From the NCBI GenBank assembly GCA_034004685.1, contig JAVEWG010000005.1, positions 60,876 to 124,875 of the forward strand: a stretch of DNA of 64,000 nt, in the 5' to 3' direction. Source of the stretch: JAEUNX01 sp034004685. Lineage in GTDB: Bacteria; Pseudomonadota; Gammaproteobacteria; Burkholderiales; Rhodocyclaceae. Of the stretch, positions 33,544 through 43,236 are shown piece after piece; the first letter of the stretch is position 1, and every line of letters begins with the position of its first letter. Made by a program: the position numbers and the translations under genes. The notes beneath the pieces are model-generated. The model saw nothing but the letters and a program-made list of their open reading frames with translations. It made no database searches and was not told where the DNA came from.

Positions 33544-36048
33544 ATGAGCAAACAACTGATCATCGCGGAAAAGCCTTCCGTTGCGCAGGACATCGCCCGC
33601 GCTCTGGGGGGGTTCACCAAAGAAAAAGACTTCTTCGAGTCCGACCACTACGTGCTGTCCTCGGCGGTGGGCCATCTGCTGGAACTCACCGTGCCCGAGG
33701 AATACGAAGTCAAACGGGGCAAGTGGTCCTTCGCCCACCTGCCGGTGATTCCGCCCCACTTCGCCCTGTCTCCCATCGAAAAGACCGACGACCGCCTGAA
33801 GCTCCTCACCCGGCTCATCAAGCGCAAGGACGTCACCGGCCTGATCAACGCCTGTGACGCGGGCCGCGAGGGGGAGCTGATCTTCAATTACATCGTGGAA
33901 CACAGTAAGACCACCAAGCCGGTCCAGCGCCTGTGGCTCCAGTCCATGACCACGGCGGCCATCAAGGATGGCTTCTCCCATCTGCGGGCCGCCCAGGAAG
34001 TGGAGGGCCTGCGCCAGGCGGCGGTATGCCGCGCCGAGAGTGACTGGCTGATCGGCATCAATGGCACCCGGGCCATGACCGCCTTCAATTCCAAGACCGG
34101 CGGCTTCCACCTCACCACCGTGGGGCGGGTCCAGACCCCCACCCTGGCCATCGTGGTGGAGCGGGAAGAGCGCATCCGTGCCTTCAAGTCCCGGGATTAC
34201 TGGGAGCTGGAGGCCACCTTTGGCGCCACTGCGGGCCGCTACACCGGGCGCTGGTTCGACGAAAAGTTCAAGAAACCCGAGGACGACGAGCACGCCACCG
34301 CCGCCCGCCTGTGGGACAAGACCAGGGCCGAGGCGATCCGCGCCAAATGCCTGGGCAAGCCTGGCAGCGTGGTGGAGGAGTCCAAGCCCTCCAGCCAGCT
34401 CTCCCCCCTGCTCTTCGATCTCACCAGCCTGCAGCGGGAGGCCAACGGCCGCTTCGGGTTTTCGGCCCGCACCACGCTCCAGCTGGCCCAGGCTCTTTAC
34501 GAAAAGCACAAGGTCCTGACCTACCCCCGGACCGACGCCCGGGCTCTGCCGGAAGATTACGTGGGCCAGGTGAAGGAGGTTCTGGCGGGCTTGCCGGACG
34601 TCTATGCCCCCTTCACCAAGGAGATCATCAAGCAGGGCTGGAGCCGCCCCAACAAGCGGATCTTCAACAACGCCAAGATCTCCGACCACTTCGCCATCAT
34701 CCCCACCGGCACCGCCCCCAAGAGCTTGTCGGAGGCGGAACAGAAGATCTACGACCTGGTCACCCGGCGTTTCCTGGCGGTGTTCTATCCAGCGGCCGAA
34801 TACCTGATCACCACCCGCATCACCCGGGTGGAGGGTGAAGTCTTCAAGACCGAAGGCAAGGTGCTGGTGAATGCTGGCTGGCGGGCCATCTACGGCCAGG
34901 AGGCAGCCGACGAGGGAGATGAATCCGGCCCCCAGCTGGCCCCCATCCAGGCCGGCGAGCAGGTCGCCACCGAGGAGATCCTGGTCAAGGCCCTGCAAAC
35001 CAAGCCCCCCGCCCGCTTCAACGAAGCCACCCTGCTGTCAGCCATGGAAGGGGCTGGCAAGATGGTGGACGACGAAGAGCTGCGGGCCGCCATGGCCGGC
35101 CGGGGACTGGGCACCCCGGCCACCCGGGCTCAGATCATCGAAAACCTGATCGGCGAGACCTACATCCTGCGGGAGGGCAAGGAGCTGGTGCCCACCGCCA
35201 AGGCCTTCTCCCTCATCACCCTGCTGCGGGGGCTGGGGGTGACCGAACTGTCTTCGCCGGAACTCACCGGGGAATGGGAATACAAGCTGGCCCTGATGGA
35301 GCGGGGCGCCCTCTCCCGGGGCGAGTTCATGGAACATATCCAGGCCATGACCCGGGAAATCGTGGAGCGGGCCAAGCGTTATGAGTCCGACACGGTACCC
35401 GGTGACTTCGCCACCCTCCAGACCCCCTGCCCCCGTTGTGGCGGGATCGTGAAGGAAAACTACAAGAAATTCGCCTGCCAGGCCTGCGACTGGAGCGCCT
35501 GGAAGATCGTGGCCGGCCGCCAGTTCGAAACCAGCGAGATCGAGGCCCTGCTGTCCACCGGCCGGGTGGGTCCCTTGACGGGCTTTCGCAACAAGATGGG
35601 GCGCTTGTTCAACGCCGAGATCCGCCTCAACGACGACAAGCAGCCGGAGTTCGACTTCGGCCAGCCCCGGGAAGCGGAAGGGGAAGGGGAGCCGGTGGAT
35701 TTCTCCGGCCAGCAATCCCTGGGCACTTGTCTCAAGTGTGGCGGCGGGGTCTTCGAGCACGGCCTAGCCTATGTCTGCGAGAAATCGGTGGGACCGGCCA
35801 AGTCCTGCGATTTCCGCTCCGGCAAGGTGATCCTTCAGCAGCCCATCGAGCGGGCCCAGATGACCAAGCTCCTGGCCGAGGGCAAGACCGATTTGCTGCG
35901 GGGTTTCGTGTCGGCCCGCACCAAGCGCAAGTTCTCGGCCTTCCTCAAATGGGATGCCAGCGCCGGCAAGGTGGGCTTCGAGTTTGAAGCCAAGGCGCCC
36001 TCCGCCCGCAAGCCGGCCGCCCCCCGCAAGAAAGCCGCCGCCAGCTGA
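33544..36048 (+). CDS. topB: DNA topoisomerase III
   Basis: An 834-residue type IA topoisomerase that passes or decatenates DNA through a single-strand break. The Toprim domain has LIIAEKPSVAQDIARALG and the acidic INACDAGREGELIF. The catalytic Tyr is in VLTYPRTDARALPEDY. The C-terminal part carries two zinc-ribbon-like blocks with paired cysteines (CPRCGG ... CQACDW, and CLKCGG ... CEKSVG ... CDF), then a lysine/alanine-rich tail KPAAPRKKAAAS. It is longer than E. coli TopB (653) because of these extra domains, as in other betaproteobacteria. It is last in the LysM-dprA-smg-topB series and convergent with priA. Confidence 0.94.
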   Translation: MSKQLIIAEKPSVAQDIARALGGFTKEKDFFESDHYVLSSAVGHLLELTVPEEYEVKRGKWSFAHLPVIPPHFALSPIEKTDDRLKLLTRLIKRKDVTGLINACDAGREGELIFNYIVEHSKTTKPVQRLWLQSMTTAAIKDGFSHLRAAQEVEGLRQAAVCRAESDWLIGINGTRAMTAFNSKTGGFHLTTVGRVQTPTLAIVVEREERIRAFKSRDYWELEATFGATAGRYTGRWFDEKFKKPEDDEHATAARLWDKTRAEAIRAKCLGKPGSVVEESKPSSQLSPLLFDLTSLQREANGRFGFSARTTLQLAQALYEKHKVLTYPRTDARALPEDYVGQVKEVLAGLPDVYAPFTKEIIKQGWSRPNKRIFNNAKISDHFAIIPTGTAPKSLSEAEQKIYDLVTRRFLAVFYPAAEYLITTRITRVEGEVFKTEGKVLVNAGWRAIYGQEAADEGDESGPQLAPIQAGEQVATEEILVKALQTKPPARFNEATLLSAMEGAGKMVDDEELRAAMAGRGLGTPATRAQIIENLIGETYILREGKELVPTAKAFSLITLLRGLGVTELSSPELTGEWEYKLALMERGALSRGEFMEHIQAMTREIVERAKRYESDTVPGDFATLQTPCPRCGGIVKENYKKFACQACDWSAWKIVAGRQFETSEIEALLSTGRVGPLTGFRNKMGRLFNAEIRLNDDKQPEFDFGQPREAEGEGEPVDFSGQQSLGTCLKCGGGVFEHGLAYVCEKSVGPAKSCDFRSGKVILQQPIERAQMTKLLAEGKTDLLRGFVSARTKRKFSAFLKWDASAGKVGFEFEAKAPSARKPAAPRKKAAAS

Positions 36049-36115
36049 TCCCATCCAACGCCGGCGATTGCCTGGAGCGCGACCTGCTCCGCCCTTTCAG
36101 GCCTGCCGGCCCCCT

Positions 36116-38287
36116 TCATACATCGGCCGGATCCACATCCAGGTGCCAGCGTACCTCGCGGGCGCGTCCCAGCTTATAGAGCACCGGCTCCCAGCGCCCC
36201 AGAAACGCCTGTAAGGGCCCTCGCTCCGGGCATTCCAGCAGGAGCTGAGCCCGCTCCCGCCGGGCGAGCCGGGTCAGCCGCATGGGCACCGGATCAAAGA
36301 GACGCACCGGGCCAGGCTGGCAGGCCTGGGCCCCCTCTATCGCCCTCCCCAGGAAAGTCAGCGCGTCCTCCAGCACCGGTGCGTCGGCCCGCAACATGGC
36401 CTGGTAGGAAAAGGGGGGGAAACCCGCGCCCCGCCGCTCCGCCAGGATCCGGGTGGCAAAGGCCGGGTAGTCATGGCGCACCAGGCAGGGGAAGAGGGGG
36501 TGCTCCGGGTGCTCGGTCTGGATCAGCACCTCCCCGGGCAGATGGGCCCGCCCGGCGCGGCCCCCCACCTGCATGAGCTGCTGGAAGAGCCGCTCCGGCG
36601 CCCGGAAATCCGCCGCGAACAGGGCCCCATCGGCCCCCACCACCGCCACCAGGGTGAGGCCAGGAAAATCATGGCCCTTGGCCATCATCTGGGTACCCAC
36701 CAAGATGTCCGCTTCCCCCGCCTCCACCTTGGCCAGCAGGCTTTCCCACTGGCTGCGGGTGCGCACCGCATCCCGGTCCACCCGCAGGATCCGCGCCGCT
36801 GGAAACAATTCGGCCAGCCGCGCTTCCAGACGCTGGGTGCCCCGTCCCAGGGGATGGATGTCCAGATTGCCGCAGGTGGGACAGGCCCGGGGGACGGGCG
36901 CGTCCCAGCCGCAATGGTGACAACGCAGGCGGCGATCCGCCAGGTGCACCACCAGGTGGGCAGAACAATGAGGGCAGTCGCTCACCCAAGCGCAGGCCGG
37001 GCAGGACAGCACCGGGGCGTACCCCCGCCGATTGAGAAATACCAAGCTTTGCTCCCCCCGAGCCAGGCGCTGGCCCAGGGCATCCACCAGCTGGGGGCTG
37101 AGGCCTTCGTCCAGACGGATCCGGCGGGTATCCAGCCAGCGGGTGGCGGGCAGGGACAGGGCCACCGCCCGCTCAGCCAGGGTCAGGAGACGGTAGCGCC
37201 CGGTCTGGGCGTGGTGCCAGCTCTCCACGCTGGGGGTGGCGGAACCCAGCACCACCGGGATCCCCCGCTGGCGAGCCCGCCATACGGCCATGTCCCGGGC
37301 GGAGTAGCGTACGCCCTCCTGCTGCTTGTAGGAGGTATCGTGCTCCTCATCCACCACGATCAACCCCAAGCGGGGCAGGGGCGTGAACAGGGCCAGGCGG
37401 GTGCCCAGGACAATGTCCGCCTGGCCGCTCAGGGCCTGGACGAAACCCCGGGAGCGAGCCCCTTCCGCCTGGCTGGAGTTGAGGCTCACCACCCGGGCGG
37501 CGGGAAAGCGGTCCGCCACCCGGCCCTCCAGCTGGGGCGTCAGGGCGATCTCCGGAACCAGCATCAGGACCTGGCCGCCCTGGGCCAGCACGTGGCGGAC
37601 CAGACGCAGGTAAACCTCGGTCTTGCCGCTGCCGGTCACCCCGTGAAGCAGCCAGGCCTGGAAGCCCGGGGGGGCTCCGGTGATGGCCGTCAGGGCCGCA
37701 GCCTGGCCAGGGGTGAGATCGGGCCCCGGCGGCCCATCCAGCAGGGGCGAGGCCCTATCCGCCGGCCCAGCCCAGCCCCGCCTCAATAGCTCTCCCACGG
37801 CCATTCCGTCAGGCAGGCCGCGCAAGTCGCTGCGGCGGCAGTTGGCTCGGGCCGCCAGCGCTTCCAGCAGCCGCAGGGCCCGGCTGGAACGGCGGGCCGC
37901 CGCCAGGGCCGCCAGGCCAGCGGCCGTTGGCGTCAACAGCGGGTCCACCTCCCGGCCATCCACGCCATCAGCGCGGCGCAGGTGGGGCGGCAGAGCCAGG
38001 GCAATCACTTCCCCCAGGGGTGCGTGGTAGTAGCGGGCGACGAATTGCACCAGTTCCAGCCAGTCCGGCGGCAGGGGTGCCACATCCCGCAGGATCTGAC
38101 CGGCGGGCTTGAGGGCCTGCCCAGCAACTTCGCTGTGGGTATCCACCGCCAGGATGAGACCACTCCGCGCCCCCTTTCCGAAGGGGACCCGAACGCATCG
38201 CCCGACGTCCGCTTCCGTTCCATCTTCTGTTGAATAATCAAAGAGTTGGGGGACAGGAACAGGAAGGGCAACGCGCAGGATGATCAT
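36116..38287 (-). CDS. priA: Primosomal protein N' (PriA helicase)
   Basis: A 723-residue replication-restart helicase. The N-terminal DNA-binding domain starts MIILRVALPVPVPQLFDY. The helicase motifs are LLHGVTGSGKTEVYLRL (Walker A), IVVDEEHDTSYKQ (DEEH), VLGSATPSVESWH, and QMMAKGHDFPGLT. A cysteine-rich zinc region is inserted between the lobes (CPACAW, CPHC, CHHCGW, CPTCGN), preceded by SLVFLNRRGYAPVLSC. The length is typical. The start lies beside the candidate oriC gap. Confidence 0.95.
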   Translation of the reverse strand: MIILRVALPVPVPQLFDYSTEDGTEADVGRCVRVPFGKGARSGLILAVDTHSEVAGQALKPAGQILRDVAPLPPDWLELVQFVARYYHAPLGEVIALALPPHLRRADGVDGREVDPLLTPTAAGLAALAAARRSSRALRLLEALAARANCRRSDLRGLPDGMAVGELLRRGWAGPADRASPLLDGPPGPDLTPGQAAALTAITGAPPGFQAWLLHGVTGSGKTEVYLRLVRHVLAQGGQVLMLVPEIALTPQLEGRVADRFPAARVVSLNSSQAEGARSRGFVQALSGQADIVLGTRLALFTPLPRLGLIVVDEEHDTSYKQQEGVRYSARDMAVWRARQRGIPVVLGSATPSVESWHHAQTGRYRLLTLAERAVALSLPATRWLDTRRIRLDEGLSPQLVDALGQRLARGEQSLVFLNRRGYAPVLSCPACAWVSDCPHCSAHLVVHLADRRLRCHHCGWDAPVPRACPTCGNLDIHPLGRGTQRLEARLAELFPAARILRVDRDAVRTRSQWESLLAKVEAGEADILVGTQMMAKGHDFPGLTLVAVVGADGALFAADFRAPERLFQQLMQVGGRAGRAHLPGEVLIQTEHPEHPLFPCLVRHDYPAFATRILAERRGAGFPPFSYQAMLRADAPVLEDALTFLGRAIEGAQACQPGPVRLFDPVPMRLTRLARRERAQLLLECPERGPLQAFLGRWEPVLYKLGRAREVRWHLDVDPADV

Positions 38288-38677
38288 GGCACAGCTTTAG
38301 CTAGTTCTAATACTGTTGATAATCAACAAATTAGCAATGCATCCTGAGAAAACTTGTGGAAAATCAAGCTAACGCCCCGAAGCTTCTGGGGATTCCGACC
38401 TTCTCCACACCAGCTGTGGATAACTATGTGGGTAAGGTAGGTGAAAGTGTCCAAACAGGCCGAAATGACTGGCTTTTACCTACTTTGCCTATTCTCTAGG
38501 CAAGATTAAAACACTTAAAAATCAATATCTTAAAAACTACCCAGATTGAACACCCCGGCGGGCCTGGGGAAGCTCAGAAAACTGTTCCCCATGTGTATAA
38601 GTCAAGGGGTCCGACAAAAAATTTTCTGCTTGACGCCCCGGGGAGCTGCCCGAAAAAACCTGCTCCCCAAAGGGCGC
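38288..38677. other. Candidate chromosomal replication origin (oriC)
   Basis: A 390-bp gap between priA and hemE with no coding frame. It holds several DnaA-box-like 9-mers: perfect TGTGGATAA at 38415-38423, TGTGTATAA at 38592-38600 (reverse of TTATACACA), TGTGGAAAA at 38355-38363, and one-mismatch boxes TTCTCCACA at 38401 and TGTGGGTAA at 38427. An AT-rich stretch at 38503-38538 carries two copies of CTTAAAAA 15 bases apart, as expected for an unwinding element. A 15-base palindrome (TGTTGAT-A-ATCAACA, 38314-38328) and an 11-base imperfect inverted repeat (38437-38447/38473-38483) are also present. Against it, gene orientation flips at rpmH/dnaA rather than here. The role is inferred. Confidence 0.6.
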
Positions 38678-39742
38678 CTAGGCCCGTTGACGGCGGCTGT
38701 GCTCGTGGACGGTATCCACCAGTACCGAGACGTTCTCCGGCGGGGTGAACTGGGAGATCCCATGCCCCAGATTGAACACATGGCCGGCATGGGGACCAAA
38801 GGAATCCAGCACTCGCCGGGTCTCGGCCGCCACGGCTTCGGGGGTGCCAAACAACACTGCCGGATCCAGGTTGCCCTGGAGGGCCACCTTGTCCCCCACC
38901 AGGGCGCGGGCCCGGCCAATATCCATGGTCCAGTCCAGCCCCACCGCATCGCTGCCGATGGCTGCGATGGATTCAAGCCACAGCCCGCCACCCTTGGTAA
39001 ACACGATGGACGGCACCCGCTGCCCTTCCCGCTCCCGAATCAGCCCGGCCACCACCTGCTCCAGATAGCCCAGGGAGAACTCCCGATAGGCGGCCTCCGA
39101 CAGCACCCCGCCCCACGAATCGAAAATCATCACGGCCTGGGCACCGGCTTCGATCTGGGCGTTGAGATAGGCCACCACAGCCTTGGCGGTAACCTCCAGG
39201 ATGTGGTGCATCAGTTCTGGCCGGCTGTAGGCCAGGGTCTTGACCTTGCGATAGTCGTCGGAGGAGCCGCCTTCCACCATGTAGCAGGCCAGGGTCCACG
39301 GGCTGCCGGAAAAGCCGATAAGGGGCACCGAGCCATCCAGGGCGCGGCGGATCTCGGACACCGCGTCCATCACGTATTGAAGCTCGGCGTGGGGATCGGG
39401 AACGGAGAGGTTGCGGATCTCCCATTCATCCCGCAGCGGCCGCTCGAAGCGGGGCCCCTCGCCTTCGGCAAAATACAGCCCCAGGCCCATGGCGTCAGGC
39501 ACGGTGAGAATGTCCGAGAACAGGATGGCGGCGTCCAGGTCATAGCGCGCCAGGGGCTGGAGGGTTACCTCGCAGGCCAAGGTCGGGCTCTTGCACAACT
39601 GCAGGAAGCTCCCGGCGCGTTTGCGGGTTTCGCAGTATTCCGGCAAGTAGCGGCCGGCCTGGCGCATCAGCCAGACGGGGGTGTAATCGGTGGGTTGGCG
39701 CAGCAGGGCGCGCAGGAAGGTGTCGTTGCGAAGGTGGCTCAC
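38678..39742 (-). CDS. hemE: Uroporphyrinogen decarboxylase
   Basis: A 354-residue enzyme, the same length as E. coli HemE, that decarboxylates uroporphyrinogen III to coproporphyrinogen III in heme synthesis. Marks are LRNDTFLRALLRQP, PVWLMRQAGRYLPEY (substrate-binding arginines), AILFSDILTVPDAMGLGL (catalytic Asp), GFSGSPWTLACYMVEGG and LQGNLDPAVLFG. The start is taken as the GTG at 39742 (VSHLRNDTF), which aligns with the family N-terminus; the frame is open 24 codons further up without similarity. It lies 119 bases downstream of ntrX on the same strand. Confidence 0.95.
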   Translation of the reverse strand: MSHLRNDTFLRALLRQPTDYTPVWLMRQAGRYLPEYCETRKRAGSFLQLCKSPTLACEVTLQPLARYDLDAAILFSDILTVPDAMGLGLYFAEGEGPRFERPLRDEWEIRNLSVPDPHAELQYVMDAVSEIRRALDGSVPLIGFSGSPWTLACYMVEGGSSDDYRKVKTLAYSRPELMHHILEVTAKAVVAYLNAQIEAGAQAVMIFDSWGGVLSEAAYREFSLGYLEQVVAGLIREREGQRVPSIVFTKGGGLWLESIAAIGSDAVGLDWTMDIGRARALVGDKVALQGNLDPAVLFGTPEAVAAETRRVLDSFGPHAGHVFNLGHGISQFTPPENVSVLVDTVHEHSRRQRA

Positions 39743-39861
39743 GGTAAAGGTCCCCGGTTCGGGCCGGTGCTCGGCCAAAACCGGGATTATCCGCCTTTTC
39801 AGGGTCCCCGACACCGCGCCGGTGACGCTTCCCTCAGCCGGGGAGGAAGGCCCCGGCGGGT

Positions 39862-41106
39862 TCAGACCTCTTCGTGGCGGCGCCCGACGGACAAGCCCAG
39901 CTGCTTGAGCTTGCGATAGAGATGGGTGCGCTCCAGGCCACTCTTTTCGGCCAGGCGGGTCATGTTGCCCCCTTCCAGACGCAGGTGGTGCTCGAAGTAC
40001 ATGCGCTCAAAGGCCTCCCGGGCCTCCCGCAGGGGCTGGTCCAGGGGCAGCCCCTGGGCCATGGCGGGCGCCTTGAACAGCAGATCCTGCACCGCTTCCA
40101 GGCCGATCTCCTCTTCCAGGGAAGCCAGGGCCAGGGACTTCACCGCCCCCCTCAGCTCGCCGTAGCCCCCTGGCCAGGCATGGGTACGCAAGCCATTCAG
40201 GGCGGCGCTGGAAAAATGCCGATTGGGTACTTCGCCGGATTCCACCAGATGCAGCAGAATCTGGGCGGCCAGTTCGGGGATGTCATCCCGCACGTCCGCC
40301 AGGGAGGGCAGGGCAATGCTCACTTCGAACAGGCGGGCCAGCAGCATTTCGTCCCAGCCTTCTTCGACGAAGGCCTCGGGCCCATGCTCGGTGGCCATGA
40401 TCAGGCGCAAGTCATGGCGCTCCAGGCGATCGGCGGCAAAGACCAGATTCTTCTGCTGGGCGCGGGACAGGCGGATGAGCTCGGGCACATACAGCACACC
40501 GCCATGGAGGGCCTGCAGGCGGGCCACCTCCAGAGGCTCGCCGACGCTGGAAACGTCCATCCACGCCGCCCCCGGTGCCTGCAGGCTACGGGCCGCCAAC
40601 TCGGCCAGACTGCCTCCCCCCGCCCGCAGCAGGACGACCCTGGAACGGGCGACCATCTGCTCCAGACGCTTTTTCAGATCCCGCAGGGGCAGAGAGCGGG
40701 GAAAGGCCGCCAGGGTCAGGGGGCTGGCCTGGGTCGTTGCTTCCCGATGCTGCAGGCTGCGCTTGACGGTGGACAACAACTTCTGGAGGGAGATGGGTTT
40801 TTCCAGGTAGTCCACGGCCCCCACCCGGGTGGCCTCCACGGCGGTATCGATGGTGCCGTGGCCGGACATCATCACCACCGGCATGGTGAGCTGGCCATTG
40901 GCGGCCCATTCCTTGAGGAGGGTGATGCCGTCCGTATCGGGCATCCAGATATCCAGCAGGACCAGATCCGGGCGGCCGGCATGGCGGGCGGCCCGGGCGG
41001 CGGCCGCGTTTTCCGCGAGGGCCACGTCGTAGCCCTCGTCCCGCAGGATCTCGGAAAGGAGTTCGCGGATGCCGATTTCGTCGTCAACGATCAGTATTTT
41101 CGCCAT
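39862..41106 (-). CDS. NtrX-like response regulator with degenerate central AAA+ domain
   Basis: A 414-residue response regulator. The receiver domain has Asp52 in LVLLDIWMPDTDG and Lys103 in DYLEKPISL. The C-terminus has a Fis-type HTH (NMTRLAEKSGLERTHLYRKL). The middle region aligns in position with a sigma-54-activator ATPase but has lost the Walker A GESGTGKE (here LLRAGGGSLAELAARSL) and the GAFTGA loop. It therefore cannot act as a classical sigma-54 activator. It may be a repressor or an activator of sigma-70 promoters, as described for some NtrX proteins. It pairs with the NtrY-like kinase directly upstream (3-base gap). Confidence 0.87.
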   Translation of the reverse strand: MAKILIVDDEIGIRELLSEILRDEGYDVALAENAAAARAARHAGRPDLVLLDIWMPDTDGITLLKEWAANGQLTMPVVMMSGHGTIDTAVEATRVGAVDYLEKPISLQKLLSTVKRSLQHREATTQASPLTLAAFPRSLPLRDLKKRLEQMVARSRVVLLRAGGGSLAELAARSLQAPGAAWMDVSSVGEPLEVARLQALHGGVLYVPELIRLSRAQQKNLVFAADRLERHDLRLIMATEHGPEAFVEEGWDEMLLARLFEVSIALPSLADVRDDIPELAAQILLHLVESGEVPNRHFSSAALNGLRTHAWPGGYGELRGAVKSLALASLEEEIGLEAVQDLLFKAPAMAQGLPLDQPLREAREAFERMYFEHHLRLEGGNMTRLAEKSGLERTHLYRKLKQLGLSVGRRHEEV

Positions 41107-41109
41107 GGA

Positions 41110-43236
41110 TCAATTCGTCACAGGGGTCGTGGTCGGGGCCAGGCCAAGGCGGATGCGCACTTCGGCGCCCCCGGCCTCGGGATTGGCCAGACGGATCTCT
41201 CCGCCGTGTTCGTCGATGATTTTTTTTACGATTGCCAGGCCAAGCCCCGTGCCTCGGGCCTTGGTGGTGAAGTAGGGCTCGAAGGCCCGGCTCAAGAGTT
41301 CAGGCGGAAAACCCGGGCCATTATCGCGCAGCAACAGGACCACGCGCTCCCCCTCCCGCCGAGTGAGCAACTGGATCTCGCCAGCCGGATTATCGCCCAG
41401 GGCTTCCTGGGCATTCTGTAGCAAATTATGGATGACCTGGCGGAGCTGGGAGGCATCCCCCAGAACCAGGGGCAGTCCGGTGGCCAACTCGGCGCGCAGC
41501 CGCACCGGCCCACTCTCGTAGAGGAACAGAACCTCCCGCAGCAGGGCGTTGAGGTCCAGGGGCACCAGGATGGGGGAGGGGAGCTTGGCATAGTCCCGGA
41601 AGGCATTGACCAGGTTTTTCATGGCCTCCACCTGATTCACGATGGTCCGGGTGGACCGCTCAAGCATCTCCCGGCCTTCCGGGTCAAGCCGATCCGCCAG
41701 CTTGAAGGCCAGGCGCTCGGCGGAGAGCTGAATCGGCGTCAGGGGGTTCTTGATCTCGTGGGCCAGGCGCCGCGCCACCTCGGCCCAGGCGGCGGTGCGC
41801 TGGGCCGAGATGAGTTGGCTGATGTCGTCGAACACCACCACCTGGCCAGTACCGGCCACCTCCGGCAGGCGGGCGCCGTGGATCAGGAGGGTGCGTACGC
41901 TGCCATCCGGCAGGGGTAGCTCCACCTGGTCATGCCAGTCCGCCTCCTGACACGCCAGGCCTTTCAGGAGGGCTTCCCGAAAGGAGGGATGGCGCGGCCA
42001 TTGGGCTAGGGACAGGTCTTCGAAGCCTTCCAGGCTGTCCTGGAGAATGGCCATCGCCCCCAGATTGGCCGCCCGCAGGGTGCTGTCGGCAGCGAAGGCC
42101 AGCACCCCGGTGGACAAGTTGTTGAGCACGCTTTCCAGATAGGCCCGGGAAGACTCCACCGTGGCCCGGCTGCGGTCGGCGCTGGCCCGGGCATCCTGGA
42201 GCTGACGGGTCATCTGGTTGAAGGACTGGATCAGGACTCCCAACTCGTCCCGGGCCGGCATGGCCCGGCGGGGACGGAAGTCGCCCTGGGCCACGGCCTG
42301 GGTGCCCTCCGCCAGGATCAGCAAGGGGGCGGCCAGGCGGCGGGCCAGCAGGAAAGCAACCGCCAGGGCCGCCAGCAAGGCCAGTAGCAGGGCCAGGGTG
42401 AGAGTGAGGGAGTAGATGCGCTTGAGGCCCAGCCGGCCCAGGGTGAGCTGCTGATATTCCCGGTAGGCCTCCTGAACGCTCTCCACATGGCGGGCGAAGG
42501 TGGCGGGCACCCCCTGGGTAATCAGTAAGAAACGTTCCTCGCCGGCCAGGGTGCGGGCTGGCACGGGCAGAATCACCCGAATGGACAGGCTACCGTCTTC
42601 CTCAGCCTCCACCTGGTGCACCCCCTGGGTCTGGCGGGCCTCCCTCAGTTGCCCGGGGTGCGGCAAGGCGGGGACCAGGGCCTGGACCATCACCGAAGAG
42701 GTGGCCAGCACCTGGCCGGAGCCGTTCAGAACCGTGACGCTATCCACCCCCAGCTGCTCCCGCAGCCGGTTGAGGCGGGGAACCGCCACGGCTTCCCCAT
42801 CCGGGAGGCTGAGGGCCAACTCCCGCCCCTTGGCCTCGATCTGCCCGGTGAGGAAGTCCAGGGCATTCTGGCCCAGGGCGATGCCACCCTCCAGGGCGGC
42901 ATCGACCCGCACGTCGAACCAGGATTCAATGCTGCGGACCACGAATTGCAGGGACACGGCATAGACCAGCACCCCTGGCAGCACCGCCATCAGGGCGAAC
43001 ATCAGCATTAGCCGGTATTTCAGACGGGAGCCAAATTGGCGAGCCCGATATTCACGCCATAAGCCCCGCAGCTGGACAAACACCAGACCCGCCAGGGCCA
43101 CCGCGATAAAGCCGTTGATGGCCAGCAGAATCGGGTAGCCTCGGGCGAACAGCTCCGTATCGACGCTGGCGGAAGCCAGCAGGAACAGGGATATGGCGGC
43201 GACCGCAGCGGCCACCACCAGGGCCATGCGCTTCAT
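41110..43236 (-). CDS. NtrY-like membrane sensor histidine kinase
   Basis: A 708-residue kinase. Hydrophobic segments at about 5-25, 38-58 and 78-100 anchor it, with a periplasmic sensing region (about 105-270). A further membrane helix near 280-305, a HAMP linker, and a PAS-like region (about 370-470) follow. The kinase core has the H box ARRLAHEIKNPLTPIQLSAE, the N box HNLLQNAQEAL, the G1 box DNGPGFPPE and the G2 box GTGLGLAIVKKI. In relatives the NtrY/NtrX pair controls nitrogen or respiratory genes, and the signal is not settled. Its ATG overlaps the DUF4390 stop (ATGA), so the group rsmB-DUF4390-ntrY-ntrX is an operon. Confidence 0.92.
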   Translation of the reverse strand: MKRMALVVAAAVAAISLFLLASASVDTELFARGYPILLAINGFIAVALAGLVFVQLRGLWREYRARQFGSRLKYRLMLMFALMAVLPGVLVYAVSLQFVVRSIESWFDVRVDAALEGGIALGQNALDFLTGQIEAKGRELALSLPDGEAVAVPRLNRLREQLGVDSVTVLNGSGQVLATSSVMVQALVPALPHPGQLREARQTQGVHQVEAEEDGSLSIRVILPVPARTLAGEERFLLITQGVPATFARHVESVQEAYREYQQLTLGRLGLKRIYSLTLTLALLLALLAALAVAFLLARRLAAPLLILAEGTQAVAQGDFRPRRAMPARDELGVLIQSFNQMTRQLQDARASADRSRATVESSRAYLESVLNNLSTGVLAFAADSTLRAANLGAMAILQDSLEGFEDLSLAQWPRHPSFREALLKGLACQEADWHDQVELPLPDGSVRTLLIHGARLPEVAGTGQVVVFDDISQLISAQRTAAWAEVARRLAHEIKNPLTPIQLSAERLAFKLADRLDPEGREMLERSTRTIVNQVEAMKNLVNAFRDYAKLPSPILVPLDLNALLREVLFLYESGPVRLRAELATGLPLVLGDASQLRQVIHNLLQNAQEALGDNPAGEIQLLTRREGERVVLLLRDNGPGFPPELLSRAFEPYFTTKARGTGLGLAIVKKIIDEHGGEIRLANPEAGGAEVRIRLGLAPTTTPVTN

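Noticed and set aside
32575..34998. 807-codon open frame on the - strand
   Set aside because: It is antisense to dprA, smg and topB, all well supported.
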